Source: Polynucleobacter sp. (GTDB lineage Bacteria; Pseudomonadota; Gammaproteobacteria; Burkholderiales; Burkholderiaceae). Taken from it: a DNA stretch of 36,805 nucleotides. Both the position numbers and the translations under genes were made by a program. The DNA is taken from positions 1-36,805 of the forward strand of contig NZ_JAHBAK020000050.1 of assembly GCF_018500155.2 (NCBI RefSeq). Reading direction: 5' to 3'. The notes under the pieces were generated by a model. The model saw only the letters and a list, made by a program, of their open reading frames with translations, was not told the origin of the DNA and searched no databases. The stretch's first letter is position 1. The number at the start of each line of letters is the position of its first letter. Shown here piece by piece: positions 8,219 through 17,118 of the stretch.

Positions 8219-9517
8219 ATGGTCCCACATCTCATTACAGCCCTTAGCGGTCCTTTGCTCGAATTGGAGTCAAAGGTCCTTGAAGCAACCCCAACTATAG
8301 AGCGCTGGTTTAGGCTTGAATGGCAAGAACATACCCCGCCTTTTTACTGCTCAGTAGATCTGCGTAATGCGGGTTTTAAATTAGCCCCAGTAGATACCAA
8401 CTTATTCCCTGGAGGGTTTAATAATCTCTCGCCGCAGATGTTGCCTTTAGCAGTTCAGGCTGCAATGGCCGCGATTGAGAAAATCTGCCCAGAGGCAAAA
8501 AATCTGTTGCTGATTCCTGAGCGTCACACTCGCAATACTTTTTATCTGCAAAACATTGCGCGCCTTTCTTCTATCTTGCGACAAGCGGGACTGAATGTCC
8601 GCCTGGGTACTTTTTCTGACGATATTAAAAAACCTACTTGGATTGAGTTGCCAGATGGCAATCGTCTATTGATGGAGCCCTTATCTCGTTTAGGTCTAAA
8701 AAAGCAACGTTTGGGTTTGAAAGATTTTGATCCTTGCTCAATTTTGCTCAACAATGATTTATCTGCAGGTATTCCGCCAATTTTAGAAAACCTGCATGAG
8801 CAATATTTACTGCCAGGGCTCCATGCTGGGTGGCATGTACGTCGCAAGTCTAATCATTTTGCTGCCTACGAGGAGGTGGCCAAGAAATTTGCCAAAGTCG
8901 TTGATATCGATCAGTGGATGATTAATCCATACTTCACCAGTTGCTCTAATATTAATTTTCATGAGCGCAAAGGTGAGGAAGAGTTGCAGGCGGCGGTTGA
9001 GCAAGTTTTGAAAAAGACGGCTAAGAAATACCGCGAATATGGCATCAAAGAAAAGCCATATGCGGTTGTGAAGGCTGATGCAGGAACGTATGGCATGGGC
9101 GTCATGGTTGTAAACGATCCAGCGCAACTAAAGGGGCTCAATCGTAAAGACCGCAACAAGATGAGTGTTGTGAAAGAAGGTTTAGAAGTTAGTGACGTGC
9201 TAATTCAAGAAGGTGTTTATACCTTTGAGAAAGTGAACGAAGCGGTTGCTGAACCAGTCGTTTATATGATTGACCGTTATGTCATCGGCGGGTTCTATCG
9301 TGTTCATACCGATCGCGGCCCCGATGAAAATCTCAATGCTCCGGGCATGCATTTTGTGCCATTGGCTTTTGAGCAAAATTCAATGCCAGATTTAGGGGCA
9401 AAGCCTGGTAGCGCAGCGCCGAATCGTTTCTATCTCTATGGTGTAGTGGCCCGTTTGGCTCTGTTGGCTGCCTCTCTAGAGCTTGAGAGAACCGATCCCG
9501 ATATGGAAATAGCGTAA
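8219..9517 (+). CDS. gshA: Glutamate--cysteine ligase (proteobacterial/Acidithiobacillus type)
   Basis: The enzyme makes gamma-glutamylcysteine, the committed step of glutathione synthesis. At 432 residues it matches the glutamate--cysteine ligase family first defined in Acidithiobacillus, distinct from the E. coli GshA fold. Recognisable segments are FYCSVDLRNAGFKLAPVDTN and FPGGFNNL near the N-terminus, KADAGTYGMGVMVV (about 284-297), and YRVHTDRGPDENLNAPG (about 360-376). It is followed 26 bp later by gshB, completing the pathway. Another gene starting at the upstream ATG (8211) would be out of frame. Expression is predicted from a leaderless promoter. Confidence 0.9.
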   Translation: MVPHLITALSGPLLELESKVLEATPTIERWFRLEWQEHTPPFYCSVDLRNAGFKLAPVDTNLFPGGFNNLSPQMLPLAVQAAMAAIEKICPEAKNLLLIPERHTRNTFYLQNIARLSSILRQAGLNVRLGTFSDDIKKPTWIELPDGNRLLMEPLSRLGLKKQRLGLKDFDPCSILLNNDLSAGIPPILENLHEQYLLPGLHAGWHVRRKSNHFAAYEEVAKKFAKVVDIDQWMINPYFTSCSNINFHERKGEEELQAAVEQVLKKTAKKYREYGIKEKPYAVVKADAGTYGMGVMVVNDPAQLKGLNRKDRNKMSVVKEGLEVSDVLIQEGVYTFEKVNEAVAEPVVYMIDRYVIGGFYRVHTDRGPDENLNAPGMHFVPLAFEQNSMPDLGAKPGSAAPNRFYLYGVVARLALLAASLELERTDPDMEIA

Positions 9518-9543
9518 TCATCTTCTTAATTTGATAGTCAAAT

Positions 9544-10485
9544 ATGGAGCTTCTATTTATTGCTGACCCTTTGGAATCTTTCAAGATTCAGAAAGATTCC
9601 ACTCTAGCGATGATGCGGGTTGCACAAGAGGCTGGTCACCAACTTTGGTTCTGTCAAAGTCGCAATATCCTCTGGAAAGAGAATGCAGTAGTTGCCGATT
9701 GCCAATCTTTAAGACTTTTACCTAGCCATTCTTCTTGGTTTGAGTTAGGTGCAATCGAAACACGAGCGCTCAATACATTTACAGCGGTTCTCATGCGAAC
9801 AGATCCGCCATTTGATATTGAATATTTGAATACAACATGGCTCTTGTCAGCAGCACAAAGACAAGGAGCAAAGATCATTAATGACCCTGGCGCAGTGCGC
9901 GATCACTCTGAAAAATTATCTATCACTGAATTTCCAGAGCTCATTCCGCCCACATTGGTCACGCGCGAGCTTAGTGCTGTGGAAGATTTTCATCGCACCC
10001 ATCAGGATATTGTGATTAAACCCCTAGATGGTATGGGCGGCATGGGCGTGTTTCGAGTGGGCGCTGATGGTCTTAATCTTGCCAGCATTATTGAAACCTT
10101 GGGTGAGAATGGTTCGAGAACGCTGATGGTTCAACGTTTTTTACCTGAAATTGCGCAGGGTGATAAACGTGTATTACTCATTGGTGGCGAGGTTGTGCCT
10201 TTTGCTTTAGCGCGCATTCCTCAGGGCAGCGAAATTCGTGGCAATTTGGCGGCGGGGGGTAAAGGGGTAGCTATGCCTCTGAGTGCTAGCGAGAGAAAAG
10301 TGGCTGAAAAATTGGCTCCCATTTTGAACCAGCGCGGTTTATTCTTAGTGGGATTAGATTTAATTGGTGGCTATCTGACGGAGATTAATGTCACTAGCCC
10401 CACTTGTTTTGTTGAAATTACTGCGCAAAGTAATTTTGATGTTCCGCAGTTTTGGTTGAAGGCCCTCGAGAGGACATTGTCATAA
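9544..10485 (+). CDS. gshB: Glutathione synthetase
   Basis: GshB joins glycine to gamma-glutamylcysteine using ATP. The 313-residue length and ATP-grasp layout are typical: MELLFIADPLESFKIQKDST at the N-terminus, MRTDPPFD near residues 84-91, VIKPLDGMGGMGVFRV near 156-171 as the glycine-rich ATP loop, and LTEINVTSPTCFVEI near the C-terminus with metal ligands. It follows gshA and is followed after 1 bp by the PTS EIIA gene, so the glutathione and PTS genes are probably one transcript. The ATG has no good Shine-Dalgarno site; GATAGT lies 5 nt upstream of the ATG. Confidence 0.96.
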   Translation: MELLFIADPLESFKIQKDSTLAMMRVAQEAGHQLWFCQSRNILWKENAVVADCQSLRLLPSHSSWFELGAIETRALNTFTAVLMRTDPPFDIEYLNTTWLLSAAQRQGAKIINDPGAVRDHSEKLSITEFPELIPPTLVTRELSAVEDFHRTHQDIVIKPLDGMGGMGVFRVGADGLNLASIIETLGENGSRTLMVQRFLPEIAQGDKRVLLIGGEVVPFALARIPQGSEIRGNLAAGGKGVAMPLSASERKVAEKLAPILNQRGLFLVGLDLIGGYLTEINVTSPTCFVEITAQSNFDVPQFWLKALERTLS

Positions 10486-10486
10486 C

Positions 10487-10909
10487 ATGGCTGGAATCGT
10501 AATCGTTGCACATACTCCTATTGCTAGCGCAATGTTAAGTTTTGCTGAGCATACATTTGGATTGGTGCCAGAGCGTGTAAGGGCAGTAGATATTCCACCT
10601 CACGAAGACATTAAGGCGAGTTTCGATCGCGTTCTGAAGGCAGCATATGGCGTAAATGCGGGGAATGGGGTCTTAATATTGACGGATGTGATGGGCGCAA
10701 CACCAGCCAATGTGGCAACCAAGCTTGAGACTTTGGGGCCACTTTCTGGATTAAATGCACCAGTAATTGTGTTGGCAGGTTTAAATCTCCCGATGTTGAT
10801 GCGTTGCATTTCCCATCGCGGAGAGGATTTAGAAGAGATTGCTAAAAAAGCCCTTGCTGGTGGACAGCATGGCATTTTGCGTTTGGGTGTGAAAGTAGAT
10901 CAGGAATAG
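10487..10909 (+). CDS. PTS system EIIA component, mannose family
   Basis: The 140-residue cytoplasmic protein matches EIIA of the mannose/fructose/sorbose PTS family, with the phosphorylated histidine at H9 (IVIVAHTP) and the ILTDVMGATPANVA segment (about 63-76). It would receive phosphate from HPr. No EIIB, EIIC or EIID gene is nearby, so sugar transport by this locus is unlikely. Such permease-free systems in betaproteobacteria are generally thought to be regulatory. The ATG follows the gshB stop by 1 bp. GAGAGGA lies about 13 nt upstream, so re-initiation after gshB is likely. Confidence 0.9.
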   Translation: MAGIVIVAHTPIASAMLSFAEHTFGLVPERVRAVDIPPHEDIKASFDRVLKAAYGVNAGNGVLILTDVMGATPANVATKLETLGPLSGLNAPVIVLAGLNLPMLMRCISHRGEDLEEIAKKALAGGQHGILRLGVKVDQE

Positions 10910-10941
10910 ATCAACAATGATGGCAAAAAGCGGAGAAAGTA

Positions 10942-11211
10942 ATGCCGGTTGCAGAGATTGAGATTATTAATAAGTTAGGCCTGCATGCCAGGGCATCAGC
11001 AAAGTTGTCCCAATTGGCGGCACAGTTTCCTTGTGAAATATTTTTGTCACGAAATGGGCGTCAAATTAATGCCAAGAGCATTATGGGCGTCATGATGTTA
11101 GCAGCTGGAATTGGTAGTACCGTAACCTTAGAGACGGTTGGAGAAAGAGCGGACGAGGCTATGGAGGCCTTAACGGCATTAATCAATGATCGCTTTGGAG
11201 AGGGCGAGTAA
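10942..11211 (+). CDS. ptsH: Phosphocarrier protein HPr
   Basis: HPr passes phosphate from EI to EIIA. The 89-residue protein has the active histidine H15 in KLGLHARAS, and serine S46 in KSIMGVMML, the position phosphorylated by HPr kinase in organisms that have it. A GGAGAAAG ribosome binding site precedes the ATG. It lies between the EIIA gene and ptsI, with a 2-bp gap to the latter. Confidence 0.95.
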   Translation: MPVAEIEIINKLGLHARASAKLSQLAAQFPCEIFLSRNGRQINAKSIMGVMMLAAGIGSTVTLETVGERADEAMEALTALINDRFGEGE

Positions 11212-11213
11212 GC

Positions 11214-12965
11214 ATGACTTTTGCTTTGCACGGAATCCCGGTATCCAAGGGCATTGCTATTGGCAAAGCAGTTTTGATATCTCGTGCAGCCTTAGAAGTA
11301 AGTCATTACTTAGTTGAGCCTGGAAAAGAACAAGCAGAGGCCCAAAAACTCTTAGATGCTTTCCAACAAGTCCGCCTTGAATTAGATCAATTGCGAATGG
11401 CATTACCCAAAGATGCTCCTCAGGAGATGGGTGCATTCTTGGATGTTCACGCTCTCATCTTGGCAGATCCTGCTTTGGCAGAGAAGCCGATCAAGCTGAT
11501 TCACACTCAAAGATTAAATGCCGCATGGGCTTTGACCACAGAGTTAAATGACCTACTAGAGCAATTTGCAGAGATTGAAGATCCTTATTTAAAAGAGCGT
11601 GCCAATGACATTCGTCAGGTTGCTGAGCGCGTTATTAAGGCGCTCAATGCTCAAAAAGGCTCGCATCCAGAAACTGAATTTTTACCTTCAGGTGATATGG
11701 AAGTGGAGTCCATTATTGTGGCTCACGATATTGCCCCTCACGATATGCTGCGCTTTAAAGAGCATGCATTTATTGGGTTTGTGACAGATCTAGGCGGCAA
11801 GACATCTCACACCGCCATTGTTGCTCGTAGCATGGAAATACCCGCTGTTGTTGGGGTGCGTCATGCCAGTGAAATGATTCGTCATGGGGATTGGTTGATT
11901 CTCGATGGCGAGCAGGGCGTTGTGGTAGTGGCGCCTGATGAGCAGTTGTTGGCCGAGTATCGTAAGTTACAGACTCAAGTGAGCAAAGAAGCTCGCAAGT
12001 TGCAGCAATTAAAGCATGCAAAAACTGAAACTTTGGATAGAGTAGATATTGAATTATTTGCCAATATCGAATTGCCAGAAGATGCGGAGCAAGCGGTAAA
12101 GCTAGGTGCTGTAGGCGTCGGTTTATTTCGATCTGAATTTTTATTCATGGATCGCAAGCAAGCGTTACCTGATGAAGAGCAGCAATATCAAGAGTATCGT
12201 CGCGTAGTTGATTTAATGTACGGTTTACCGGTGAATATTAGAACGATCGACGTTGGCGCGGATAAGGCTTTGGGTGCTGGCGGTAGCGATGTTTCCCAGA
12301 CTGGTACTTCACCCTTGGGCCTTCGCGCTATTCGTTGGTCATTAACTGAACCAGAAATTTTTCTTACCCAATTGCGGGCAATTTTGCGAGCATCTGCTCA
12401 TGGTCAAGCGCGCATTATGATTCCGATGTTGGCGCATGCTAAAGAGATAGATGAAACCTTCCGGTTGATTGAAAAAGCAAAGCAACAATTAATACAGCGC
12501 GGTCAGTCGTTTAATCCAAACATACAGATCGGCGCCATGATTGAAATACCGGCTGCTGCTTTAGTTTTACCTTTGTTTATTGATCGTTTTGATTTTTTGT
12601 CTATTGGAACGAATGATTTGATTCAGTACACCTTAGCGATTGATCGTGCAGATCATGCAGTCGCTCATCTGTATGATCCGCTGCACCCAGCAATTTTGAA
12701 TTTGATGGCAAACATCATTGATCAAGCAAAACGTGCAAATGTACCAATCGCTGTTTGTGGTGAGATGGCGGGTGATCCGACTTTAACGAAGCTGCTTCTA
12801 GCGATGGGTTTGACTGACTTCTCAATGCACTTCAGCCAGCTTTTATTGGTTAAGCGTGAAATCTTGCAGGCCAATGTCGGCATGCTAAAGGCCCGCTTCC
12901 CTAGAGTTTTAAAAGCCTATGAGCCTGAGGCTCAGGCAAAAGCATTAGAGCGCCTTTTAGCTTAG
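11214..12965 (+). CDS. ptsI: Phosphoenolpyruvate-protein phosphotransferase (Enzyme I)
   Basis: EI takes phosphate from phosphoenolpyruvate and passes it to HPr. The 583-residue protein is full length: an N-terminal HPr-binding helical region, the swivel domain with the active histidine H199 (GGKTSHTAIVARS), and a C-terminal barrel with IRTIDVGADK, FLSIGTNDLIQY and the catalytic cysteine in VCGEMAGDP. It is the last gene of the gshA-gshB-EIIA-ptsH-ptsI block and converges on moeB across 11 bp, with no clear terminator in the gap. Confidence 0.96.
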   Translation: MTFALHGIPVSKGIAIGKAVLISRAALEVSHYLVEPGKEQAEAQKLLDAFQQVRLELDQLRMALPKDAPQEMGAFLDVHALILADPALAEKPIKLIHTQRLNAAWALTTELNDLLEQFAEIEDPYLKERANDIRQVAERVIKALNAQKGSHPETEFLPSGDMEVESIIVAHDIAPHDMLRFKEHAFIGFVTDLGGKTSHTAIVARSMEIPAVVGVRHASEMIRHGDWLILDGEQGVVVVAPDEQLLAEYRKLQTQVSKEARKLQQLKHAKTETLDRVDIELFANIELPEDAEQAVKLGAVGVGLFRSEFLFMDRKQALPDEEQQYQEYRRVVDLMYGLPVNIRTIDVGADKALGAGGSDVSQTGTSPLGLRAIRWSLTEPEIFLTQLRAILRASAHGQARIMIPMLAHAKEIDETFRLIEKAKQQLIQRGQSFNPNIQIGAMIEIPAAALVLPLFIDRFDFLSIGTNDLIQYTLAIDRADHAVAHLYDPLHPAILNLMANIIDQAKRANVPIAVCGEMAGDPTLTKLLLAMGLTDFSMHFSQLLLVKREILQANVGMLKARFPRVLKAYEPEAQAKALERLLA

Positions 12966-12976
12966 ATCCTGGCCTT

Positions 12977-13729
12977 TTAGAGGTCTTTGCCGCAGACAGG
13001 ACAGTCTGGATTGCGAGCGATATGAAGTTGGTCTACTTGTGTGGTGCGTGCATTCCAAAGCAACATGCGTCCCACTAAGGGCTGTCCAAACTGAATGAGC
13101 ACTTGCAACGCTTGTGCGGCCTGAATAGCTCCAATAATGCCCACTAGCGGAGAAAATATTCCCATGCTTGCACAACTCACTTCTTCAAATGTTTCATCAG
13201 GTGAAAAGATGCATGCATAGCATGGTGATTGATGCTGGCGAGGATCAAAAACGGATACCTGACCATCAAAACGAAGAGCAGATCCAGAAACTAAAGGTTT
13301 TTGATGTTTGACGCAGCTAGCGTTAATCATCTGCCGTGTTTTGAAGTTATCTGTGCAATCTAAAACAATATCTACGCTAGGCAATAAGTTATCTAAAAGT
13401 GATGCATCTGCTTTGGATTGGATAGCATGAACTTGTGTATTGGGGTTTAGTTGATGCAAAAAATGCTTACCAGATTCAACCTTGCTTTTTCCAATCATGG
13501 CTTCGCTATGCATGATCTGGCGCTGCAGATTGGTTAGGTCAACCTCATCATGATCTACTAAGGTAATTTGGCCTACCCCGGCAGCCGCTAAATACGGTGC
13601 GGCAGCACTCCCTAAGCCACCTGCCCCAATCACCAAGGCATGCGAATTTAATAACTTCTCTTGACCTTCCACATCAATATCCTCAAGCAATAAATGCCTT
13701 GAGAAACGAAGTAACTGCGCATCATTCAT
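12977..13729 (-). CDS. moeB: MoeB/ThiF-type sulfur-carrier adenylyltransferase
   Basis: The enzyme adenylates the C-terminal glycine of a small sulfur carrier such as MoaD or ThiS. The 250 residues contain the nucleotide loop GAGGLG at 35-40, the LVDHDEVDLTNLQRQ segment (57-71), DCTDN at 124-128, and zinc ligands C170/C173 (CYAC) and C243/C246 (CPVC). C186 (EVSCASMG) corresponds to the conserved cysteine of the crossover loop. Whether it serves molybdopterin or thiamine synthesis cannot be told, as neither pathway is nearby. It follows ctpA by 16 bp with an AAGG ribosome binding site. Confidence 0.88.
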   Translation of the reverse strand: MNDAQLLRFSRHLLLEDIDVEGQEKLLNSHALVIGAGGLGSAAAPYLAAAGVGQITLVDHDEVDLTNLQRQIMHSEAMIGKSKVESGKHFLHQLNPNTQVHAIQSKADASLLDNLLPSVDIVLDCTDNFKTRQMINASCVKHQKPLVSGSALRFDGQVSVFDPRQHQSPCYACIFSPDETFEEVSCASMGIFSPLVGIIGAIQAAQALQVLIQFGQPLVGRMLLWNARTTQVDQLHIARNPDCPVCGKDL

Positions 13730-13745
13730 TTACAGCCTTGAAATC

Positions 13746-15179
13746 CTATTCAAGCTTGGAGGAAGAGCGTTTTACCGGTTGCCCATTGATAAAGGCAACG
13801 GCTTGGGAGAGCATGAAGTCGTCAGCACTTCCGAGTTCAGGAGGCTTCTTATTTTTTTCCTTCTCTTTTTCTTCAGGAGTTTTCTTTGCATTTTTTTCTT
13901 CAATGCGTTGCAACTCCTCCAGGCGACGTTGCTCACGTTCTTTGATGAGCTTGTCTTCTGCTGATTGTTTATTGCGAAGATGTTTCTCACTATCAATTTC
14001 GCGGGTAATCAGAACGTCATCAGGGTCACCATCTTTGTTCTGATCTACTGGAATATCTGGCTTAATGCCATAAGCTTGAATAGATTTACCGCTAGGTGTG
14101 TAGTAATACGCAGTAGTGATTTTCAACGCTGAGTCATTAGTCAAAGGGCGCACTGTTTGCACAGATCCCTTACCAAAAGTAGTCTTGCCAATAATAGTGG
14201 CGCGTTTATAGTCTTGCAGTGCGCCTGCCACGATTTCTGAAGCTGACGCTGAATACGCATTGACTAAAACCACCATTGGAAGTTTTTTGTACATGGCTGG
14301 AACGCCTGCAAGGGGGTCACCTGGTTCATTGAGGCGATACATTGCTGGCGTTGCGTTGAAGATTTGCTTCGAGTCTGGGGCCTGTCCTTTGGTGGAAACA
14401 ATCACGGCATCAGCAGGCAGGAAAGCTGCAGCCACACCCACCGCCCCTTGCAATAAACCACCGCCATTGTTGCGTAGATCCAGGATGATGCCTTTCATTT
14501 TTGGATCTTGGTTGGCGAGGTCGATTAATTTTTTAGCTAGATCGGGAATGGTGCGTTCTTGAAAGCTGGTAACGCGGACCCAGGCAATATCGTTATCCAA
14601 GATTTTGGCTTTAACGGATTGCACTTTGATTTCTGCGCGAGTAATGGTTACAGGAAAGCTTCGCTCTTCACTCTTGCGAAATACCGTCAAAGTAATTTTC
14701 GTACCAGGTGTGCCACGCATTGTACGAACTGCTTTATCTAGTGACATGCCGCGCACGGGCTTATCATCGAGTCGTGTAATTAAATCACCAGCTTGGAGGC
14801 CAGCACGCGCTGCAGGACTATCTTCAATTGGATTTAATACCTTAACAACACCATCCTCTGAGGTGATTTCAATACCTAGACCGGCAAACTTACCAGAGGT
14901 TTGCTCCTGCATTTCAGCAAAGTCTTTTTTATCCAAAAAGGTCGAGTGAGGATCAAGGCTGCTAACCATCCCCTTAACGGCATCGGTTAGTAGTTGCTTA
15001 TCTTCAATTGGCTCTACATATTCACGCTTGATTTGTGCAAATACATTAGACAGTGTGCGTAGCTCATCTAAAGGAAGCTGGGATCCTTGCTGGGCGGTCG
15101 CCGAGAGCTGTATGGTCGCAGCTACACCTGCAATTAAGCCAACAGCGATGAGAGCAAAGTTCTTTAGAAATTGACGCAT
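13746..15179 (-). CDS. ctpA: S41-family C-terminal processing peptidase
   Basis: This 477-residue protease should act in the periplasm. It has an N-terminal signal/anchor (residues about 6-30), a PDZ domain (about 97-175, with GLGIEI and GLQAGDLI), and the S41 core. The catalytic Ser-Lys pair is S312 (NAYSASASEIV) and K337 (TTFGKGSVQ), separated by 25 residues as in E. coli Prc. LDLRNNGGG is the typical strand before the active site. Residues about 390-450 are a highly charged Lys/Glu-rich tail, perhaps helical. CtpA-type enzymes trim C-termini of envelope proteins, often in cell-wall regulation. A 7-bp gap separates it from gpmA upstream. GGAATAAG acts as ribosome binding site. Confidence 0.93.
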   Translation of the reverse strand: MRQFLKNFALIAVGLIAGVAATIQLSATAQQGSQLPLDELRTLSNVFAQIKREYVEPIEDKQLLTDAVKGMVSSLDPHSTFLDKKDFAEMQEQTSGKFAGLGIEITSEDGVVKVLNPIEDSPAARAGLQAGDLITRLDDKPVRGMSLDKAVRTMRGTPGTKITLTVFRKSEERSFPVTITRAEIKVQSVKAKILDNDIAWVRVTSFQERTIPDLAKKLIDLANQDPKMKGIILDLRNNGGGLLQGAVGVAAAFLPADAVIVSTKGQAPDSKQIFNATPAMYRLNEPGDPLAGVPAMYKKLPMVVLVNAYSASASEIVAGALQDYKRATIIGKTTFGKGSVQTVRPLTNDSALKITTAYYYTPSGKSIQAYGIKPDIPVDQNKDGDPDDVLITREIDSEKHLRNKQSAEDKLIKEREQRRLEELQRIEEKNAKKTPEEKEKEKNKKPPELGSADDFMLSQAVAFINGQPVKRSSSKLE

Positions 15180-15186
15180 GTTTTAC

Positions 15187-15876
15187 TTATTCCAAATAAA
15201 AGTGTTGAATTGGCTTGAGGTTGTCATCCAATTCATAGACGAGTGGCACACCATTAGGGACATTCACTTCCATGATGGCTTCGTCAGACATTTGATCTAA
15301 ATATTTGATCAAGGAGCGAATGCTATTGCCATGAGCAACTAGTAATACGCGCTTGTTGGCTTTCAGTGCAGGAGCAATGGATTCGTTCCAAAGTGGAAGA
15401 ACGCGTTCCACGTTGTCCTTGAGGCATTCTCCTAGAGGTATATCAGCCGCATTTAATTTTGAGTAGCGACTATCGTTCTTAGGATTGCGCTCATCTTCCA
15501 TTTCTAGCAATGGTGGTCTCACATCATATGAGCGACGCCAAATATGCACTTGCTCATCACCATATTTAGCTGCAGTTTCAGCTTTATTAAGTCCAGTGAG
15601 CGCTCCATAGTGGCGTTCATTTAACCGCCAGCTATGCACCACCGGAATCCACATGAGATCCATTGTGTCTTGAACGTTCCAAAGCGTTCGAATGGCGCGT
15701 CGTAGCACCGATGTATAGGCAATGTCGAACTCATAACCCGCTTTTTTGAGGTTTGCACCTGCAGTGAGGGCTTGTTCAGCACCTTTGGGGGTTAAGTCAA
15801 CATCCGCCCATCCAGTAAAGCGGTTTTCAAGGTTCCAGGCGGATTCGCCATGACGAATAAGGACAAGTTGTTTCAT
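15187..15876 (-). CDS. gpmA: 2,3-bisphosphoglycerate-dependent phosphoglycerate mutase
   Basis: GpmA interconverts 3- and 2-phosphoglycerate in glycolysis and gluconeogenesis. The 229-residue protein begins [15 protein letters not shown] with the phosphorylated histidine H9, and has [12 protein letters not shown] (18-29), [10 protein letters not shown] with the general acid glutamate, and [12 protein letters not shown] with the second catalytic histidine. It is the first gene of a gpmA-ctpA-moeB unit. It is divergent from the rhodanese gene with only 22 bp between start codons, and the two -10 boxes overlap. There is no Shine-Dalgarno sequence. Confidence 0.96.
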   Translation of the reverse strand: MKQLVLIRHGESAWNLENRFTGWADVDLTPKGAEQALTAGANLKKAGYEFDIAYTSVLRRAIRTLWNVQDTMDLMWIPVVHSWRLNERHYGALTGLNKAETAAKYGDEQVHIWRRSYDVRPPLLEMEDERNPKNDSRYSKLNAADIPLGECLKDNVERVLPLWNESIAPALKANKRVLLVAHGNSIRSLIKYLDQMSDEAIMEVNVPNGVPLVYELDDNLKPIQHFYLE

Positions 15877-15882
15877 AGAGCC

Positions 15883-15888
15883 ATTCTA
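15883..15888 (-). promoter_or_regulatory. Putative -10 box of leaderless gpmA
   Basis: On the minus strand TAGAAT is followed by 6 nt (GGCTCT) and the gpmA ATG. It overlaps by 2 bp the forward TATAAT of the rhodanese gene, forming a symmetric divergent promoter. Confidence 0.55.
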
Positions 15889-15892
15889 TAAT
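15887..15892 (+). promoter_or_regulatory. Putative -10 box of leaderless rhodanese gene
   Basis: A consensus TATAAT is followed by 6 nt (CCGGTG) and the ATG at 15899. It overlaps the opposing gpmA -10 box. No -35 match was found. Confidence 0.55.
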
Positions 15893-15898
15893 CCGGTG

Positions 15899-16312
15899 AT
15901 GAACTTTCTCACGCAAATTGATAATTTAGCGCTAATTGCCCTATTACTTGTTTCGGGCGCAGCGCTTTTCCTGCCTACATTATCTACGCTTATTAGTGGA
16001 AAAGGCTTATCGCCCACTGAGGCCACGATTTGGATTAATCGTCGCAAAGCCCATGTTTTGGATTTGCGGACTGAAGAAGCATTCAAAGAAGGGCATTTGC
16101 CAGGAGCTAGGTTGGCCAATGCTGCCAATCTTGAGGGAGCCATTGAGGCATTGAAGCTGGATCGTAAAAGACCATTGGTGCTGGTATGTAATACGGGCAC
16201 CCAGGCTCGTAAGGTCATTACTCAAGTGCAAAAGCTGGGTTTTTCAGAAGTTGGTGTTTTAGAGGGCGGCGTTCAGGCGTGGAAAAGTGCTGCCCTGCCG
16301 CTAGTAAAGTAG
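15899..16312 (+). CDS. Membrane-anchored rhodanese-like protein
   Basis: The 137-residue protein has one N-terminal membrane segment (about residues 8-30) followed by a single rhodanese domain. The domain shows VLDLRTEEAFKEGHLPGA, and the active loop VCNTGTQARK with the catalytic cysteine at about C97. Rhodaneses carry sulfur as a cysteine persulfide. The physiological acceptor is not known. It leads a rhodanese-grxC-secB-gpsA run, a common order in betaproteobacteria as I recall. A GTG at 15896 would add one residue, but the ATG fits the 6-nt spacing from TATAAT. Confidence 0.85.
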   Translation: MNFLTQIDNLALIALLLVSGAALFLPTLSTLISGKGLSPTEATIWINRRKAHVLDLRTEEAFKEGHLPGARLANAANLEGAIEALKLDRKRPLVLVCNTGTQARKVITQVQKLGFSEVGVLEGGVQAWKSAALPLVK

Positions 16313-16319
16313 AGAAGCT

Positions 16320-16574
16320 ATGCCTCAAGTAACGATGTACAGCACGCAAGTTTGCCCATACTGCGTTATGGCTGAGAAGCTATTGATTAAAAAGGGCGTA
16401 AACCAGCTAGAAAAGATTTTGATTGATCGAGATCCTTCGCAGCGCGAGATTATGATGAATCGCACTGGGAGAAGAACGGTTCCGCAAATTTATATTGGCG
16501 ATACTCATGTTGGCGGTTACGATGATCTTGTAGCTTTAGATCGAGCCGGAAAACTGGATCCTTTGTTGGCTTAA
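16320..16574 (+). CDS. grxC: Glutaredoxin 3
   Basis: This 84-residue dithiol glutaredoxin has the active site CPYC at 12-15, the cis-proline motif [10 protein letters not shown] and the GGYDDL glutathione-binding segment. It reduces disulfides and glutathione-mixed disulfides in the cytoplasm using glutathione, whose synthesis genes lie about 6 kb upstream. GAGAAG precedes the ATG; the gap from the rhodanese stop is 7 bp. Confidence 0.95.
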   Translation: MPQVTMYSTQVCPYCVMAEKLLIKKGVNQLEKILIDRDPSQREIMMNRTGRRTVPQIYIGDTHVGGYDDLVALDRAGKLDPLLA

Positions 16575-16593
16575 AACTGAAAGAAAGTTTGCA

Positions 16594-17118
16594 ATGACAG
16601 AAACATCTTCTGCTTCAAATGAGGCGAATACAGAATCTAAAGATCCTTCATTTCGTATTCAGCGCATTTATCTAAAGGATCTCTCCTTAGAGCAGCCTAA
16701 CGCCCCTGAAATTTTTTTAGTGGCTGCTGAACCCCAAGTACAGATTGAGGTTGATATTGCCGTTAAACCACTTAGTGATGAGCTGTACGAGGTGGTATTG
16801 AGTGCAACAATGACAACACGTGTTGATGGCAAAGTACTCTTTTTGATTGAAGCTAATCAGGCTGGTATTTTTGAATTCCAAAATATTCCTGCAGAGCAAA
16901 TTGATCCAATGTTGGGCATTACTTGCCCAACCATTTTGTTCCCGTACTTACGCTCGAATGTTGCTGACATCATTAGCCGCGCTGGCTTCCAACCTATCCA
17001 TCTCAATGAAATCAATTTTCATGGCATGTATGAGCATCGTCTGATGCAAGCACAGCAGGCTGCCGGAGAGAAAGCTGACGGCAATGCGAGTGAAAGCAAA
17101 ATCATTCTCCCCAACTAA
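16594..17118 (+). CDS. secB: Protein-export chaperone SecB
   Basis: SecB holds presecretory proteins unfolded and hands them to SecA. The 174-residue protein has the family's [21 protein letters not shown] start after an acidic N-terminal tail, [25 protein letters not shown], and the conserved [26 protein letters not shown] segment. It is slightly longer than E. coli SecB because of polar tails at both ends. The position between grxC and gpsA is the usual proteobacterial order. GAAAG serves as a weak ribosome binding site. Confidence 0.96.
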   Translation: MTETSSASNEANTESKDPSFRIQRIYLKDLSLEQPNAPEIFLVAAEPQVQIEVDIAVKPLSDELYEVVLSATMTTRVDGKVLFLIEANQAGIFEFQNIPAEQIDPMLGITCPTILFPYLRSNVADIISRAGFQPIHLNEINFHGMYEHRLMQAQQAAGEKADGNASESKIILPN